From contig SEMN01000327.1 of assembly GCA_005408345.1 (NCBI GenBank), forward strand, positions 434,001 to 498,000: a stretch of 64,000 bases of DNA, written 5' to 3'. The stretch is from Macquaria australasica. Taxonomy: Eukaryota; Chordata; Actinopteri; Centrarchiformes; Percichthyidae. The number at the start of each line of letters is the position of its first letter. The stretch's first letter is position 1. Shown here one piece after another: positions 38,840-51,400 of the stretch. Under the pieces are notes generated by a model. That model saw nothing but the letters and a program-made list of their open reading frames with translations. It had not been told where the DNA came from and did no database searches. The position numbers and the translations under genes are program-made.

Positions 38840-39958
38840 ATGCCTCACTGTTCACCAGCAGATCCAACCATGCCGCTCCAGTTTGTGTATAGCAACCAGG
38901 ACTTTGTCACAGATGTGCGTCGGAGCAGTGGAAACAGACTTGGGATGGCATCCCCACCAGCAAACTTTGATACAACCATCCAAGCAGGCTGGACAGACAG
39001 GATGGACAGGGGACTCCTTCGCTACCACCTGGGTGATTTACAAACGCGTATCCTGCCGGGCCCGCGTGGCTTTGTGGCCCAGCTGAATGTTCAAAGAGGA
39101 ACAGAGAGAAGAAAACCTCAGGAGATACTGAGCATTCAGCAGGAGTTCAATGCCAAGCAGTTTAATTTTAACAAAATCAATCCAGAAGAAATCATATTTG
39201 AGACAATAAAGGACACTGAGGGAAGAAATGAAAAGGGACAGCTGCATCAACCTAGCAGGATGGTGGTGCTGGTCAATGTCAGCCCTTTGGAGTTTGGGCA
39301 TTGTCTCTTTGTTGCAGATCCTTCGCGCTGTTTCCCACAGGTCCTGACGAGGTTCGCCATCCAGGCTGGTATTGAATCTGTGTTCCTGAGCTCCGATCCT
39401 GGCTTCCGTGTGGGGTTCAACAGTCTTGGAGCATTTGCGTCCGTCAATCACTTACACCTACATGGGTATTACCTGGACCATGAGCTCAAGATAGAATCTA
39501 TGCCAGTCGAGCCGCTGGTCCCTGAAAAGGGGTTTTATCGCTTGTTGGACTTTCCTGGAGGATTTCTGTTTTACACAGAATCAGAGGGGGTGGAGGAAGT
39601 TGCCAGAGCCATTTGTCAAGTCACAGACTTTCTTGTGGACGCTAATATTGCTCACAACCTGTTCTTGACAAGAGGATGTCCGCCCTGTGATTGCATACTA
39701 AATGAAGAGGATCACTGTTCAAGAAAAGGTGTTCGTATCGCTGTGTGGCCCAGAACATCGTGCTTCGGTGCCAAAGAGGAGTCCGCCTTCAGTGTTGCTC
39801 TCTGTGAGCTGGCAGGGCATTTACCATTTAAGAACAAGAAGGACTATGAGCTCACTACTGAGAAAGATGTAATAGAGATCATCCAGAGGTATCTTCTACC
39901 TGATGCAGAGTTTCACACGTTGGAACAGCAGCTTACTCGTCATTTGAAGGATTTATAA
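38840..39958 (+). CDS. gdpgp1: GDP-D-glucose phosphorylase 1
   Basis: Cytosolic GALT/HIT-superfamily enzyme that phosphorolyses GDP-D-glucose to GDP and glucose 1-phosphate, clearing a mis-made nucleotide sugar. A single coding exon gives 372 aa from the ATG at 38840; a second in-frame ATG at 38870 would give 362 aa. Mammalian proteins have about 385. The family core is clear: ILPGPRGFVAQLNVQRG, FNFNKINPEEI, VLVNVSPLEFGHCL, then the catalytic HIT-like motif NHLHLHGYY at about residues 203-211 and FSVALCELAGHLPFK near the C-terminus. The open frame extends upstream only through a GTG codon, so the real start is one of the two ATGs. A poly(A) signal AATAAA lies at about 40005. An untranslated first exon probably lies near 38,400-38,448. 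Confidence 0.95.
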   Translation: MPHCSPADPTMPLQFVYSNQDFVTDVRRSSGNRLGMASPPANFDTTIQAGWTDRMDRGLLRYHLGDLQTRILPGPRGFVAQLNVQRGTERRKPQEILSIQQEFNAKQFNFNKINPEEIIFETIKDTEGRNEKGQLHQPSRMVVLVNVSPLEFGHCLFVADPSRCFPQVLTRFAIQAGIESVFLSSDPGFRVGFNSLGAFASVNHLHLHGYYLDHELKIESMPVEPLVPEKGFYRLLDFPGGFLFYTESEGVEEVARAICQVTDFLVDANIAHNLFLTRGCPPCDCILNEEDHCSRKGVRIAVWPRTSCFGAKEESAFSVALCELAGHLPFKNKKDYELTTEKDVIEIIQRYLLPDAEFHTLEQQLTRHLKDL

Positions 39959-40559
39959 TGTATGGGCATCAAAGCCTTGTTAAATCCTGTGCTGGAGTTC
40001 AAGAAATAAAATGTGTTTAAGTTTTTGCTGACATCGAGAAGTCAGATGTCACTCTAGACCCCAGTAGAACCATCGCTTAAATGAGCATTTTCCTACTCGA
40101 TCCAAACAAACAGCTCTATCTCAAAAACAGAAAGAAATTGACAATCACAAGTTGTTTATATTTTTAAAAAAAAACACAACTTCCTTTTTAATTTGATACC
40201 ATGTGCAGCTTTTTAGACCAAGTTTGATTCAACACATTTAACAAAACACCAGACCATAGCACTAAAACTTTAGTAAATAGCTATGTATCTTCCTCGCACA
40301 CACAAAACACTTCTTTTTTCTTTGGAAGAAACTATATTATCGAAACTGTCACTAGCAAACTGTAGACACAGTTACAAAGAGTCAAATCTCAAACTGAGTC
40401 AACATTCAGTCACTGGATAACGCTGGGCTTTCAAAATAAAAGAGAAATGTCCCACACTTCAACCCACACAGCAATATTATGAGCAACAAACAACAGTAAT
40501 GTGGCAGTAGGTAGTGTCTTTGGCAACTTATGAGGAAAAATTGCCAAATTCATATGTGG

Positions 40560-40936
40560 AAAAGTCGCTGCGATGCGGTCAGTCCTCCCTACCGACTCTT
40601 CGGCGCACTGCCCCCCGGAAAACAGCGCGGGGGGGCCGGTCAGGTCCCGCTGTTCAGTGACGGTGATTATGTGATGTGATTTGGAGCCAAAAACTTAAAC
40701 ACACAATGTCTTCGTCACTTTGCACGATGCACGGTGGGTCAGGACCTCTCTCACAACACAATCTTACGGCATCCAAAAGATTATAAAGACAGGGATGCTT
40801 AGTCAGCGGAGCATTTTACAAGTGGAAACCGAAACCGGGTGCAAACCCGCGAAAAAAAACAGATGAAAGCTCAGGACTTTATTTTCCGTGTTTTGATAAA
40901 CTGGGAAGGATTTTAAAATGACGGGCGCTCTGGGGT
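40560..40936 (-). other. GC-rich block with possible terminal exon on the minus strand
   Basis: In otherwise AT-rich DNA this holds a C6/G7 stem (ACTGCCCCCCGG, then GCGCGGGGGGGCC) and several CpGs. At 40,936 on the minus strand a good acceptor (a T/C-rich tract ending CCCTTTAG) is followed by about eight codons and a TAA. The sequence from there to about 40,020 looks like a long 3' UTR. No upstream coding exon was found, so this is only a hint of a minus-strand transcript. Confidence 0.2.
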
Positions 40937-41263
40937 CTAAAGGGTTAAGAAAATGAGAAAGTATCTTCACACTGGATTACACTTTGGGACCTATGCTGAA
41001 TCTCCTTTCCTACATCAGGCCTAAATATAATATTGGATGGATGTGCACAAAAACACCTTCCTACATACATATATTTATCAATGAGAATATATTTGATGGA
41101 CTAATGGATGTTGGTGTTTGATTAAAACTGGTTTCAAATAAAATGCCAATATCAAAAAATATACAAGTTGTTTTTGTACTTATTTTGTTGTTGTTTTGAC
41201 TTCTAGTTCTCAGTTGTGTATGTAAAGCAAGTTGTTGCCATTGAAGACCTTTTTCACAACCCA

Positions 41264-41445
41264 CATTTTAGCTTGTCAAAGCAGGAGAAGCACAGGTGAA
41301 ACTTGGTGATCCACCTTAAAGGCTTTGGTTGTTCATGCTGGCTCACTATAGCGTTGAGGGAAATGGAACAGAGCCATTGTTAATGTTACTTAAAGTTAAT
41401 GTCCACCTGTGCTTTTCCTGTGAAGACAAGTCAGAATATCTGTTA
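41264..41445. repeat. Short inverted-repeat element (MITE), copy 1
   Basis: The left arm, ending GCAGGAGAAGCACAGGTG (41281-41298), is the near-inverse of the right arm starting CACCTGTGCTTTTCCTG (41404-41420). The complementarity extends into GACAAG on both sides. No coding capacity. Confidence 0.6.
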
Positions 41446-42003
41446 TGAAAAAGGTTTACTGATAAAGGAACAAAGAGGTACATTTTTTTTTCCAAGGCAA
41501 TGATAATCCAGTTGGTGTGGAGATGAGTAAGCACCCAGAACAGGTACGGGTTTTTCATATTGATAAAATGAAAATGTATCGGAAACAATATGTGTTGATT
41601 TCTGGCTGTTCTCTTGTAGCAACAGGAAACAGTGCAAGAGTGGGATCGTTCAACAGAAGAGTTGTGTAAACTGAAAATCACTGATGATGCTGACAACAGT
41701 GTGTGAGACTGAGCAAGACTCACAAGAACAAGAGCTACAAGTAAAAGAAAAAAGGTCACTCCCTATTTGCACTCTTTTACTCTCCACCTTTTTATTTGTC
41801 AGAATTCTCAGTCCATGGCATGTACACTACTTTTTGCTAACAAAATCCCACCAGCCGCCAGTCCGTACACACCCACACAGTCCTGAGTATAGGTTTAATC
41901 AGCTACAATGATTGATAACACCTGTGTACTGTGTGTGTACTTTGTGTCACATTGTAAGAAAGAAGTTCCAGAAGTAATTTGTAGCTAGAATAGATCTCTT
42001 TCA

Positions 42004-42205
42004 TGGAAAACATTTGACATGTCACAGTAGGAAAAGTACAGGTGTAAATAATAAAAAATGAATGATGGCTGAATCCCATTTAGCTGCTTCAGTTTCAGGG
42101 TCCTGGTATTGTGCATGCTGGCTCGCTGTCACACTGTCACGGTTTACTGAGATTACTAACACCTGTGCTTTTCCTGCTATGACGAGTCAAAACGACTGCT
42201 GTGGA
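42004..42205. repeat. Short inverted-repeat element (MITE), copy 2
   Basis: The left arm GTAGGAAAAGTACAGGTGT (about 42026-42044) is the near-inverse of the right arm ACACCTGTGCTTTTCCTGC (about 42159-42177). The match continues through the GACATGTC/GACGAGTC flanks. It shares the arm sequence and an internal GCATGCTGGCTC block with the copy 0.7 kb to the left, so both belong to one family. Confidence 0.6.
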
Positions 42206-42589
42206 AAAGGCCTATAAATCAGGGCTTGTTACATCACCTCATGTAAACCTGCGTAAAATTTCATATAAAAATCTACTCAACGTCTCTTTCCCTTTATTCT
42301 AACGAAAATATTAGATACAAAAGCTGCTTCAACACGCCTGACAGCGGCGTTCAGATCGAGTGGGATCAACTCTACACATCATCCCTGAAGAGCACATCAT
42401 CTGCCAGAACTACATCACCAAGGTAGCAGTGCTAAGCCGAGCAGTAAGATCAATGAGCATAGATACCTGCTCACTCCCAGCGCACAACCAGTGCATTGAT
42501 CTATGTTTACCTGCTGACATGCTCATTCTTTTCCTAGGGAGATCCTAGTGGCATCACTGTCGCATACTAAAAAGATACCACCTACTTTA

Positions 42590-42900
42590 AGAGCTTTACT
42601 CATTTTTGTTTTCTCAAATTAGTTTTCAAATGTATCAACAGTGTAGCCCCAGAGCCTCTTTCCAGATATATCCAAAGGCATGACGGTGACAGAGTAACTA
42701 GGAGCATGGTGAATGGCAACTGTAAAATACCACATCGTAGATCTAAATTTGGACAATCAGCTTTCTCCATAAAGGGCTGTCAACTCGTGTCAACACATTA
42801 CCAACTGAAATCAAATTAATTCCAGATATAAAGTCTTTTACAACAAAGTTTAAGTGCTGGCTAAAAGCAAACCAGAGCTGTACCCAGAGCTAATTGTACT
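42590..42900 (+). pseudogene. Decayed LINE-like retrotransposon 3' coding remnant
   Basis: Conceptual translation with several stops and frameshifts gives blocks of the type VNGNCKIPH, FGQSAFSIKGCQL, TEIKLIPDIKSF and KFKCWLKAN. These resemble the C-terminal end of reverse transcriptase polyproteins in fish LINEs. It is far too broken to be active. Confidence 0.45.
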
Positions 42901-45498
42901 CTTGGTCTAAATGTATTGTGGTATGTGTATTTTATTGTATTTATGTATTTCTTTCTCTAGATAGATAGATAGATAAAAGCTGTGTATTGTAATTACACTG
43001 TACATGTAAAAGAGTTGAAAATTACTAATCAACCCTGTGCAGCACATCAGTTTCATGCTCTGTATTGGGACTATGTTAAATTTCATCATCCCTATCAAAT
43101 AATAATAATAATGACTTGACAAGATTTTTTTTTTTTTTTTCAAGGTTTTTTTGTACTGCCTTGACGAACAAAACTGTATGGTGTTAATGCCATTAAGCTT
43201 CGATACAGTGCCATAGTCTCTTCTGTGCACTAAGTGGCTGGAGGACATGTTTCTCAGAACAGAGGTTTTCAGTTTTGAAAAAAACAAACACTCTGACTAG
43301 CTTGTTGGTGTCACCTTTAATAGAGGTAAGTGAGGATATCTATTACAATAGCTGTCACCTTCATGGCCATCATCCTGTCACACCTGAGGGCTCGTTGGAG
43401 CCAGTCAGCGTCTGGTCACTCCCAGGACATCCCCGCATAGATTGTTTTATGGCTACAAGTGTGATTCATGCTTTGCGTGCTGAGTAACTAATGTGACCTC
43501 TAAGGTGAAATGTTCAGCTATGTCATACTCGCATATACTGGATGTGTAGAATGTGTTTGTTATACACGTATGACAAACTGTAAGTAAATAATAGAGCTGT
43601 TCAACTGCATCATATCAAACTCAAAATGCATCATTCCTCATCACCTTCCTTTATTTATCAGGATATAATAATGCTGGCTTTAGTCAGTTAGAATATTTTA
43701 AAGATTACACCTTGTAATTAGGAGATAACTTTCTATTCCCTCATTTCCTCATATTCCACCCAGATAAGCTTAAGACGATGAGCTCTGGGGGCGCAGCTAA
43801 AGACACAGTTTTACCTTAATAGATTGAAACGGGGATTGCCACTGACATTAGATATTTTTCTCCCTTTTGGAACTTTTTCAAGTGTAAGGCATCACATTAC
43901 CTGATTTCTGGGTATTGAAGTTTAGGTTATTCAGAAAGGGGCTGTCTACATAACAACTTTATGTAATGTAGATCTGTTTGGCAAATGTTTTAATACAATA
44001 AGACAATTACACTTGAGTTACAAGTCAGAATCGTCTATTTAGTTCTTGAACAGTAACAATTTTATTGGCCTTAACAGTACTCAACACACTAACTGTGGAA
44101 TATTTAAGCTAAACGTTTAACTTATATAACTTGTTTATTTCTTTTTCTTTTATTGGTTTAAGGCAGTCCCAGCGTCCACCTGTCTTCACAGTTTCATCCG
44201 AGGATCTAATGGAAACAAGCACATGACATTTCGGAGCTGCTGTATTTTCTCAAATCCTTTTTCTACTGTGATTGGTACATTGTGCAAACTGAACAGAACG
44301 TTTACTCTAGCTAGTTAAGACTGAGAAAGTGACAAAAACCAAGTGAAAGTGGATGTGGATGAAATTGTGGTTTGCATGATTTTATCACATTATGCATCTC
44401 AATCTGCTGAATCACATAGTTATGTCCAAAATACTGGATCTGTTGAGTTGCAGTTACAGCAAGGCCCTAAACAGCTTCTTACCATAGTGTAAATTTTTAT
44501 AAGGGAGTGTATTTTTATATTTCGCTGAACTGCAGTTTTAATTACTCCACTTTGATTGTTCCAGTTTTAATTACAATAACATACCAGAAAAATGTAGACA
44601 TAAGTAAAAAGAGGACAAAACAATCTGGACGCTTATCTCAACCTTGAGCACTGTGGCTGTGATGGTTGACTGAGTGAAACCTGTCGTGCATCTTTCTAAT
44701 GGGACCCAGCGTGGATACACATTATTTACAGTTAATGCGTCACAGGATCAGCCCTGTACAGCGAAGACGAGAACGTCCCCATCCTCTGACTAGTAGTAAG
44801 AAATGAAAAATTGTAAGTGCTATAGAAGCCTGTCTTCATATTTACTATAGGGACAAGCTTCACATGTTGTACAGAAATTACTTTTATCTTCCTCTGATAT
44901 ACAAAGAGTGTTTGTGTTAAGGGAGAAGGTCCCAATAAAATTTCAAAGCTAATCCCTCTAGTTGTTGGCTGGATTACATCCTAACCAGGCAACTATAACC
45001 AACACAATTTGTTTACAGGATGTCCCAAAATAAATATTATTTTTCTCCTATTTGATCAGGATACAAAGTATGTTTCCTCTGTCCTTTACCACAAAACCTC
45101 AGCAGCAGTAGGATTTTATGTCACAGTACCATTTTTACATTGTGTGATGATTTATACCCATACAAAATGCTTGGAAAATATATTTTATTAAATTATTATT
45201 TTTTTATTAAGCATTAATAGTCAAGTAGTGGAGCTTTTCTCTGACTCATGATGTGTAACCACCTGAAGAGTGGGTCTAGTATATTGTAAAGTGCAATAGT
45301 GGAGGGAGTGACTGTGGGAGTGTCCTCATATTAAAGCAAACACCCATCTTTGCTCATCTTCACTTGTGCTTAAGATTCTCAGGCCCTCTAATGTGTCTAT
45401 TACTTTTGCAGAAGACAGCTCACTTGAACAATCCAGCTGTTTAACAGCTCTTATACCTTTTTAAGCAAATTACAAAAGATCAAAACTAACCAGAAACA

Positions 45499-48400
45499 AT
45501 GGGCTGCGTTCAAAGCTTCAGGGAGTTGTGTGACCGTCCAAAAAACACTAATGTTCGTCTCAGTCTTCCAGCAGTTTGCATTGTGTGGCAAACAGCCATG
45601 ATCATCTTGTTTGGGATTTTTATTCGTTACAATGAAGAATCGGATCCACACTGGGTAGAGTACAAAAAAACTAAAAATATAACGAGTGACATTGAGAATG
45701 ACTTCTACTTCAGATATCCAAGTAAGTGACTTCAGTTTTTCTTTTTAACTTCTTCTTCTTTTTCTAATATACTCTCTTTTTCTAAATGTCTAATATCTCA
45801 ATCATCACTTTTATTTCTTAATTTGTTAACCTAGCAAACCTTCAATCTTTACACACATCTGTCTTTCTACTATAAACTAAATGTCTTTAACTTTATGCTT
45901 CCAGATTTGTCTGTTTTCATAGTAGTAGTAGTAGTAAAATACATTGATACTTGAGTAACCAAGTTGATGATAGTTCTCAGGCTGTGTCGATCTATCAGAT
46001 TATTCCTACACTGCTGACGAGGATCTGACACCCAAAGGTGCACATTTCCCCTGATATTTGACTCCCCTCAGGCTTTTCTTTCCAGTTTGAGTATAGCTAA
46101 AATGTCAACGCTGACGTCTGAAAACACGTTTTATTTTTGTCATATATATGTATAGGATTCCTGTAATTTGAGGTGTGGGTGGGTTGTATGGGTGTGGTTG
46201 TATTGTACACTTCCCCCACAGCCCACGGTGTCTGTGTCAGGATATCATGAAGCCATCTCCGATAAGGTGTTGGATGTCAGATGATAAATATACGTCTTGA
46301 CACAGTGTGTTGTCAGGAGACCAATAAGACCCTTAACCTTGAATAAAAGATCACGGGACCTTCTTTTTCTACACACCCACCATCGGTGTTGACAGTCTGA
46401 AGTGTCTGACGCCACTGTTGTTTGTTAGGCTGTAAAAAATATGTACTAAGGCTGATGTGACATTGCATTTGGGCTGTGTGTCGCACATTTTTCTATGCAA
46501 ACTATACTGTTTCACAGAATGCGAATCTACCCTGAGGTGTGTCCAGCAGTCACAGTGTTATGGTGTAAATGATACTGGCAGGTTTATGCTGGGATCCACA
46601 TACTGTTTGTCTGCTGTTACAGCAGATATAAACTGTCTCACAAAGAAGAGCCACCTGTTCTATAAACGGTTCAAACATTTTAATTTCCAACAATGGATCC
46701 AGCTCTTTGTTACCACTCTATTTTGTGTGTGTGTTATGTTATTATTATTATTGTTATTATATTGGAGCTTGAGGGTTTATTCGTGACCTTGGAAACAGCA
46801 GCTTGACTAAGAAATTCTCAGTACAAGTAGATGGGATTGTGGTCAGTTATCATCGAGGCATTATATGAATTTTCTTTCATAATTTTGGCTTCTAGTATTT
46901 TATTTGTGCATTATAATACATACACTTATGTGTCTGTATAATTGTATAAATTATTAATTTACCGTAATAGATTTTTCATGTCCAGATGTTGTTTCAAAGC
47001 TTATTTTTAGTTCCAGTAAGCCACAGAGAAATGGTACCTGTATAAGTACCTTGATATAGCTCCGTATCATCATAACATATCAACATCTAATCAGCAAGTA
47101 ACAGTAAATACATAATGTCCTTGAGTCATCCTCACATGATTCCCCCTTCTTCTCTAATATGCCCTCATGTGTCCCTGCACTGTGGTGACAAGTTATGAAA
47201 GCAAACTGTCTATATACAGTATCTCCACTGGCATATCGATTAATTCACAAGTACGTACTATTAATCTAGTGGTTGGATAAAAGATGATTGCTGAATTAAC
47301 AATGTAATGACGACACCATCTGATACAATTCTGATTTAATGATATGACATTATTTTTTGCATTATATAACGTGTTTTTTCTTTCATGTTGGAAAACATAT
47401 TCAGAGAGCAGAGAGATGTAGGCCAAGATAAGCCAAGAATGTACGTCAATATCGATGCTCTAATAGCAGAAAACACTTCAACAAGACAGAGGAATGAGCG
47501 GATGATTTGTGAAACAGAGTGAAAACATTACTTACTTTGATTCCTAATTTTTTTATTTTGATAATGCATTGCCTCCGGTTTGATTGGATGTAGACTTCCA
47601 CACAGTAAGCTATCCCCGGTTGGGATACCTTTCATGTTACCTTCTCTCCCCTCTTTTATTTCTCACATTTATTACTTTTCTTCATCAACATAATTTGTAT
47701 TTATTCTTAGAGGAGGTCTATCCCAGCAAACCCTGGGCAGTGAGTCAACCCTGTGATAGAGAGGTGCCAACTCTAAACAGAAAGGGCTAAAGATTTAATC
47801 TTGGTCTTTCAGTGCCGTGATTAAAGACAGTAATTCTGATCACTGAGCCACCATCCTGTTCCTCCTCTTTCCTCCCCTTTTCTATTCATTGTGTGCTTCT
47901 TATCCTCCTCCTCATCTCTTCCTTCTTCTGCCTTTGCCCTAGGTTTCCAGGATGTCCACGTGATGATCTTCGTTGGATTTGGCTTCCTGATGACATTTCT
48001 CAAGCGGTACAGCTTCGGTGGAGTGGGTTTCAACTTCCTCATTGCAGCCTTCGGCCTCCAATGGGCGCTGCTAATGCAAGGCTGGTTCCACTCCCTGGAC
48101 TACACTGATGGAAAGATCAAAATTGGAATTGAAAAGTAATCGTTCAGTTTTATTGTCAAAGAGTTAAAAGGATCTATTCTTCTTATTTTCTTTAATTGTG
48201 CTGAAAGTATACAACTAACAATAGAAACTCATGGCTCAGTGATAATATATAAAAGGCCACAACTGTGACCATCTGAAGCAAGTGATGTTATTCAGCTCTA
48301 GTTCTTTTGTTTAATTACTGGGAAATATGTCTGATGGGAATATGCTTCCACCTGCATAGTTTCCATGGAAAAAATACAGGGATACACAATGAGGTGGAGA

Positions 48401-51400
48401 ATCCAGTCTGACTGACACGTTCCCATAAAGACATTTCCAGGCACATTATGATTTAGTGTTTGTGGACTCGTGTGGTTGGACGGTAAACAGAAACTCAGGC
48501 TAATGAGAGGTGATGATACTGCTGAAGTGCAGCCAGGTCACTGTGTGTCAACATGTATGACAGGTGTATGATCTGTGTGTGTCTGTAAGTGAAACTGTGT
48601 AACTGTTCTTGAATAGGTGCATCCTTAGAGACAAAATAAATATTGTGTCATATTTGGCCAGTGCAGATTATAAATTATCTCATTTTGCATTTTATATTTT
48701 GACTTTTTTTCCCCCTCCTCAGCCTTATCAATGCTGACTTCTGTGTGGCGGGCTGCTTAATTGCCTACGGGGCGGTGCTTGGCAAAGTCAGTCCAGTCCA
48801 GCTGTTGGTTCTGACTCTGTTTGGGATCACTTTGTTTGCTGTGGAGGAGTATATTATCCTGAATATCATACATGTAAGTTGAAACAAGAATTTATTTTTG
48901 TTTTGACAAGCATGCTTAAATATATATATTCAGCTGCATCAATAAAACACCTCATGTTACAGCTGATGATGTTATTACAACTCACCAAAAACAGTTGCTC
49001 TCAGATTTTGACACTCAAATGTTATATACAAATGGTTACATGATTTTATTTGCTTGTGTTTTGTAATTTATGCCAACTTGCAGCTGCTAAGTAACAACTT
49101 AGTAGCACCTTGTAACCCCATAGTATGACACTGACTAACTATAGAGGAGTTGGGGTGAGAACAACTCAGATTATACTTGTTTTGCACCACAAATAGATTT
49201 CATTATGTCATTTATTTTTTCAGATTTTTTTTATCTGATCTTTCAGTATTCAAAACCAAATCCACCAAATATTTAAAATATTAAAAAAGGAAATACAATC
49301 AGAAAATAGTGACACTTCCCCTGGTGATCAATAACCTACAAACAGCACATCAAGTACCGGTAACCACCTAGCAAGCACCTCATAACGTCCTTGTAGCTTT
49401 AACTAATGTATCTACTGCTACTTCTACTAATGCTGATATTGTCTTACCTGAAGGCGAGAGATGCTGGAGGCTCCATGGTGATCCACACATTTGGAGGTTA
49501 TTATGGTCTTTCCATCTCGTGGATGCTCTATCGGCCAAACCTAAACCAGAGCAGTCGTCTGCAGGGCTCCGTCTACCACTCAGATGTCTTTGCTATGATT
49601 GGTGGGTGTGATTTAATTACATAATGATTTTTATACAATACTTCCCCTTATTCTGGAGGTACTCTGGATCTGCTGGATTTTTAAGGTCCGCCCTGCTTTC
49701 TGCATAGGCACCCTCTTCCTGTGGATGTTCTGGCCCAGCTTCAACTCAGCCATCACAGGCCACGGGGACGGGCAGCACAGAGCAGCCATCAACACCTACC
49801 TGGCTTTGGCCTCAACCGTGCTCACTACTGTGGCCATGTCGAGCCTCTTCCAGAAGCATGGAAAACTAGATATGGTAACAACCAGCACAGTTTTTTTTTT
49901 TTATGTCAGTCACCAACACTCATCATAAAATTAAGCAATCATGCATGATGGACATTATAATAATAGGAGGTGTGTATATTTCTCAAGTTGACAGTATTTA
50001 TGTCGAAGTAAATCACCTTGTTGAATTGTCAAACATGGCATGCAGGACTTGTGCCCCACCCGGACAAACTCAAACTTAATTTTCCCTTGAGGTGATGGGA
50101 TGCATGCTCTGTTTCACCTGATACAGTGAACACATCATTCAGTAAAGAGAGGTCAAACTGATGCACAATTTCTTCTGTGACTAACAGATACCTTTTTTCT
50201 GCACGTCTCTCAGGTCCACATCCAGAACTCCTCTCTCGCTGGAGGCGTTGCAGTGGGAACTGCAGCAGAGTTCATGCTGATGCCCTACGGGTCTCTGATC
50301 GTAGGATTCTGCTGTGGTGTCATCTCCACACTGGGATACGTCTACATCACGGTATGGTATTTCTCTGGTTTATTGTGTTCTAGCTATTATGAAATAAGCT
50401 TCAGTTTAGTTTTTGAAAGTGTTCATTTGTCAATCAAGGCAATTACCTACAAAATTGCACACATTTAAATGAAAATACAAAACACTTAGTAAGATCAGCT
50501 AATCTTAACTGATCCGTCTCTCTTAGCCATTCATGGAGAAGTACCTGAAGATCCAGGACACATGTGGAATCCATAACCTGCATGCCATGCCGGGAGTCAT
50601 AGGTGGCATTGTGGGAGCCATTACTGCTGCAGCAGCAACAGAGTCAGTTTATGGCACTGAAGGGTGAGTGGTCCTTGCTTACAAAGAGGAAACCAGCAGC
50701 CAGAGGTCATGGTAACTTGAACTTATTTAATTAAAGGGATAGAAAATGATCAACCAGTGTATAAAAAACATATATAAAAAAGGATCAAAAAAAGAAAACA
50801 GTAATATTTGTATTCTTGTGTCCAAATATGGTCTTTTGTTCTGAGAGAACAACATTGTGAGTTCCCCTTTTTTTGTATTAAAGGCTGATCGCCACCTTTG
50901 GCTTTAATGGTGCTTTCAAAGACATGGTACCCACGCGGCAGGGTGGTCACCAGGCTGCTGGCCTCTGTGTGGCTCTCTGCTTTGGTATAGGCGGAGGCAT
51001 CATTGTCGGTAAGGAATAACCACTGCAAACACCCTTCGGTTTGACCATATAACTGAAAACATACAGTATGTATGTAATTAACTGTAACATTACTGTGTTT
51101 GAATAAGATGGGTGTGTTTACAAACAGTGGATGACAGACTTTCTTTGTATTCTTTTCAGGTTGTATCTTAAGGTTACCTATCTGGGGAGATCCTGCAGAT
51201 GACAATTGTTTTGATGATGAGTGCTACTGGGAGGTGAGACACAATTCTTTACAGCCATAAAGATGTTTTTTACAGTTTGAAACAGGAATGTCAATATCAA
51301 ATCACATTTCAGTCAGTAGTTCATCCCACAGAAATTGTCCCACATATGTTTTAATGATTTTGTTTGAGTGATGTTTTTATAATGTTTGACAAATGCAGGT

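Larger units (their letters stand above)
39959..45498. other. Intergenic region between gdpgp1 and rhcgb
   Basis: About 5.5 kb. It starts with the gdpgp1 3' UTR. A block at about 40,560-40,940 stands out for GC and a CCCCCC/GGGGGGG hairpin. Two short inverted-repeat elements lie at about 41,264-41,445 and 42,004-42,205, and a decayed LINE-like reverse transcriptase tail at about 42,590-42,900. A (GATA)-type run lies near 42,957. The rest is AT-rich with no recognisable gene. Confidence 0.6.

Noticed and set aside
42300..42540. Exon-like segment with donor-like AAG/GTAGCA
   Set aside because: No acceptor partner and no recognised protein; it abuts repeat remnants.
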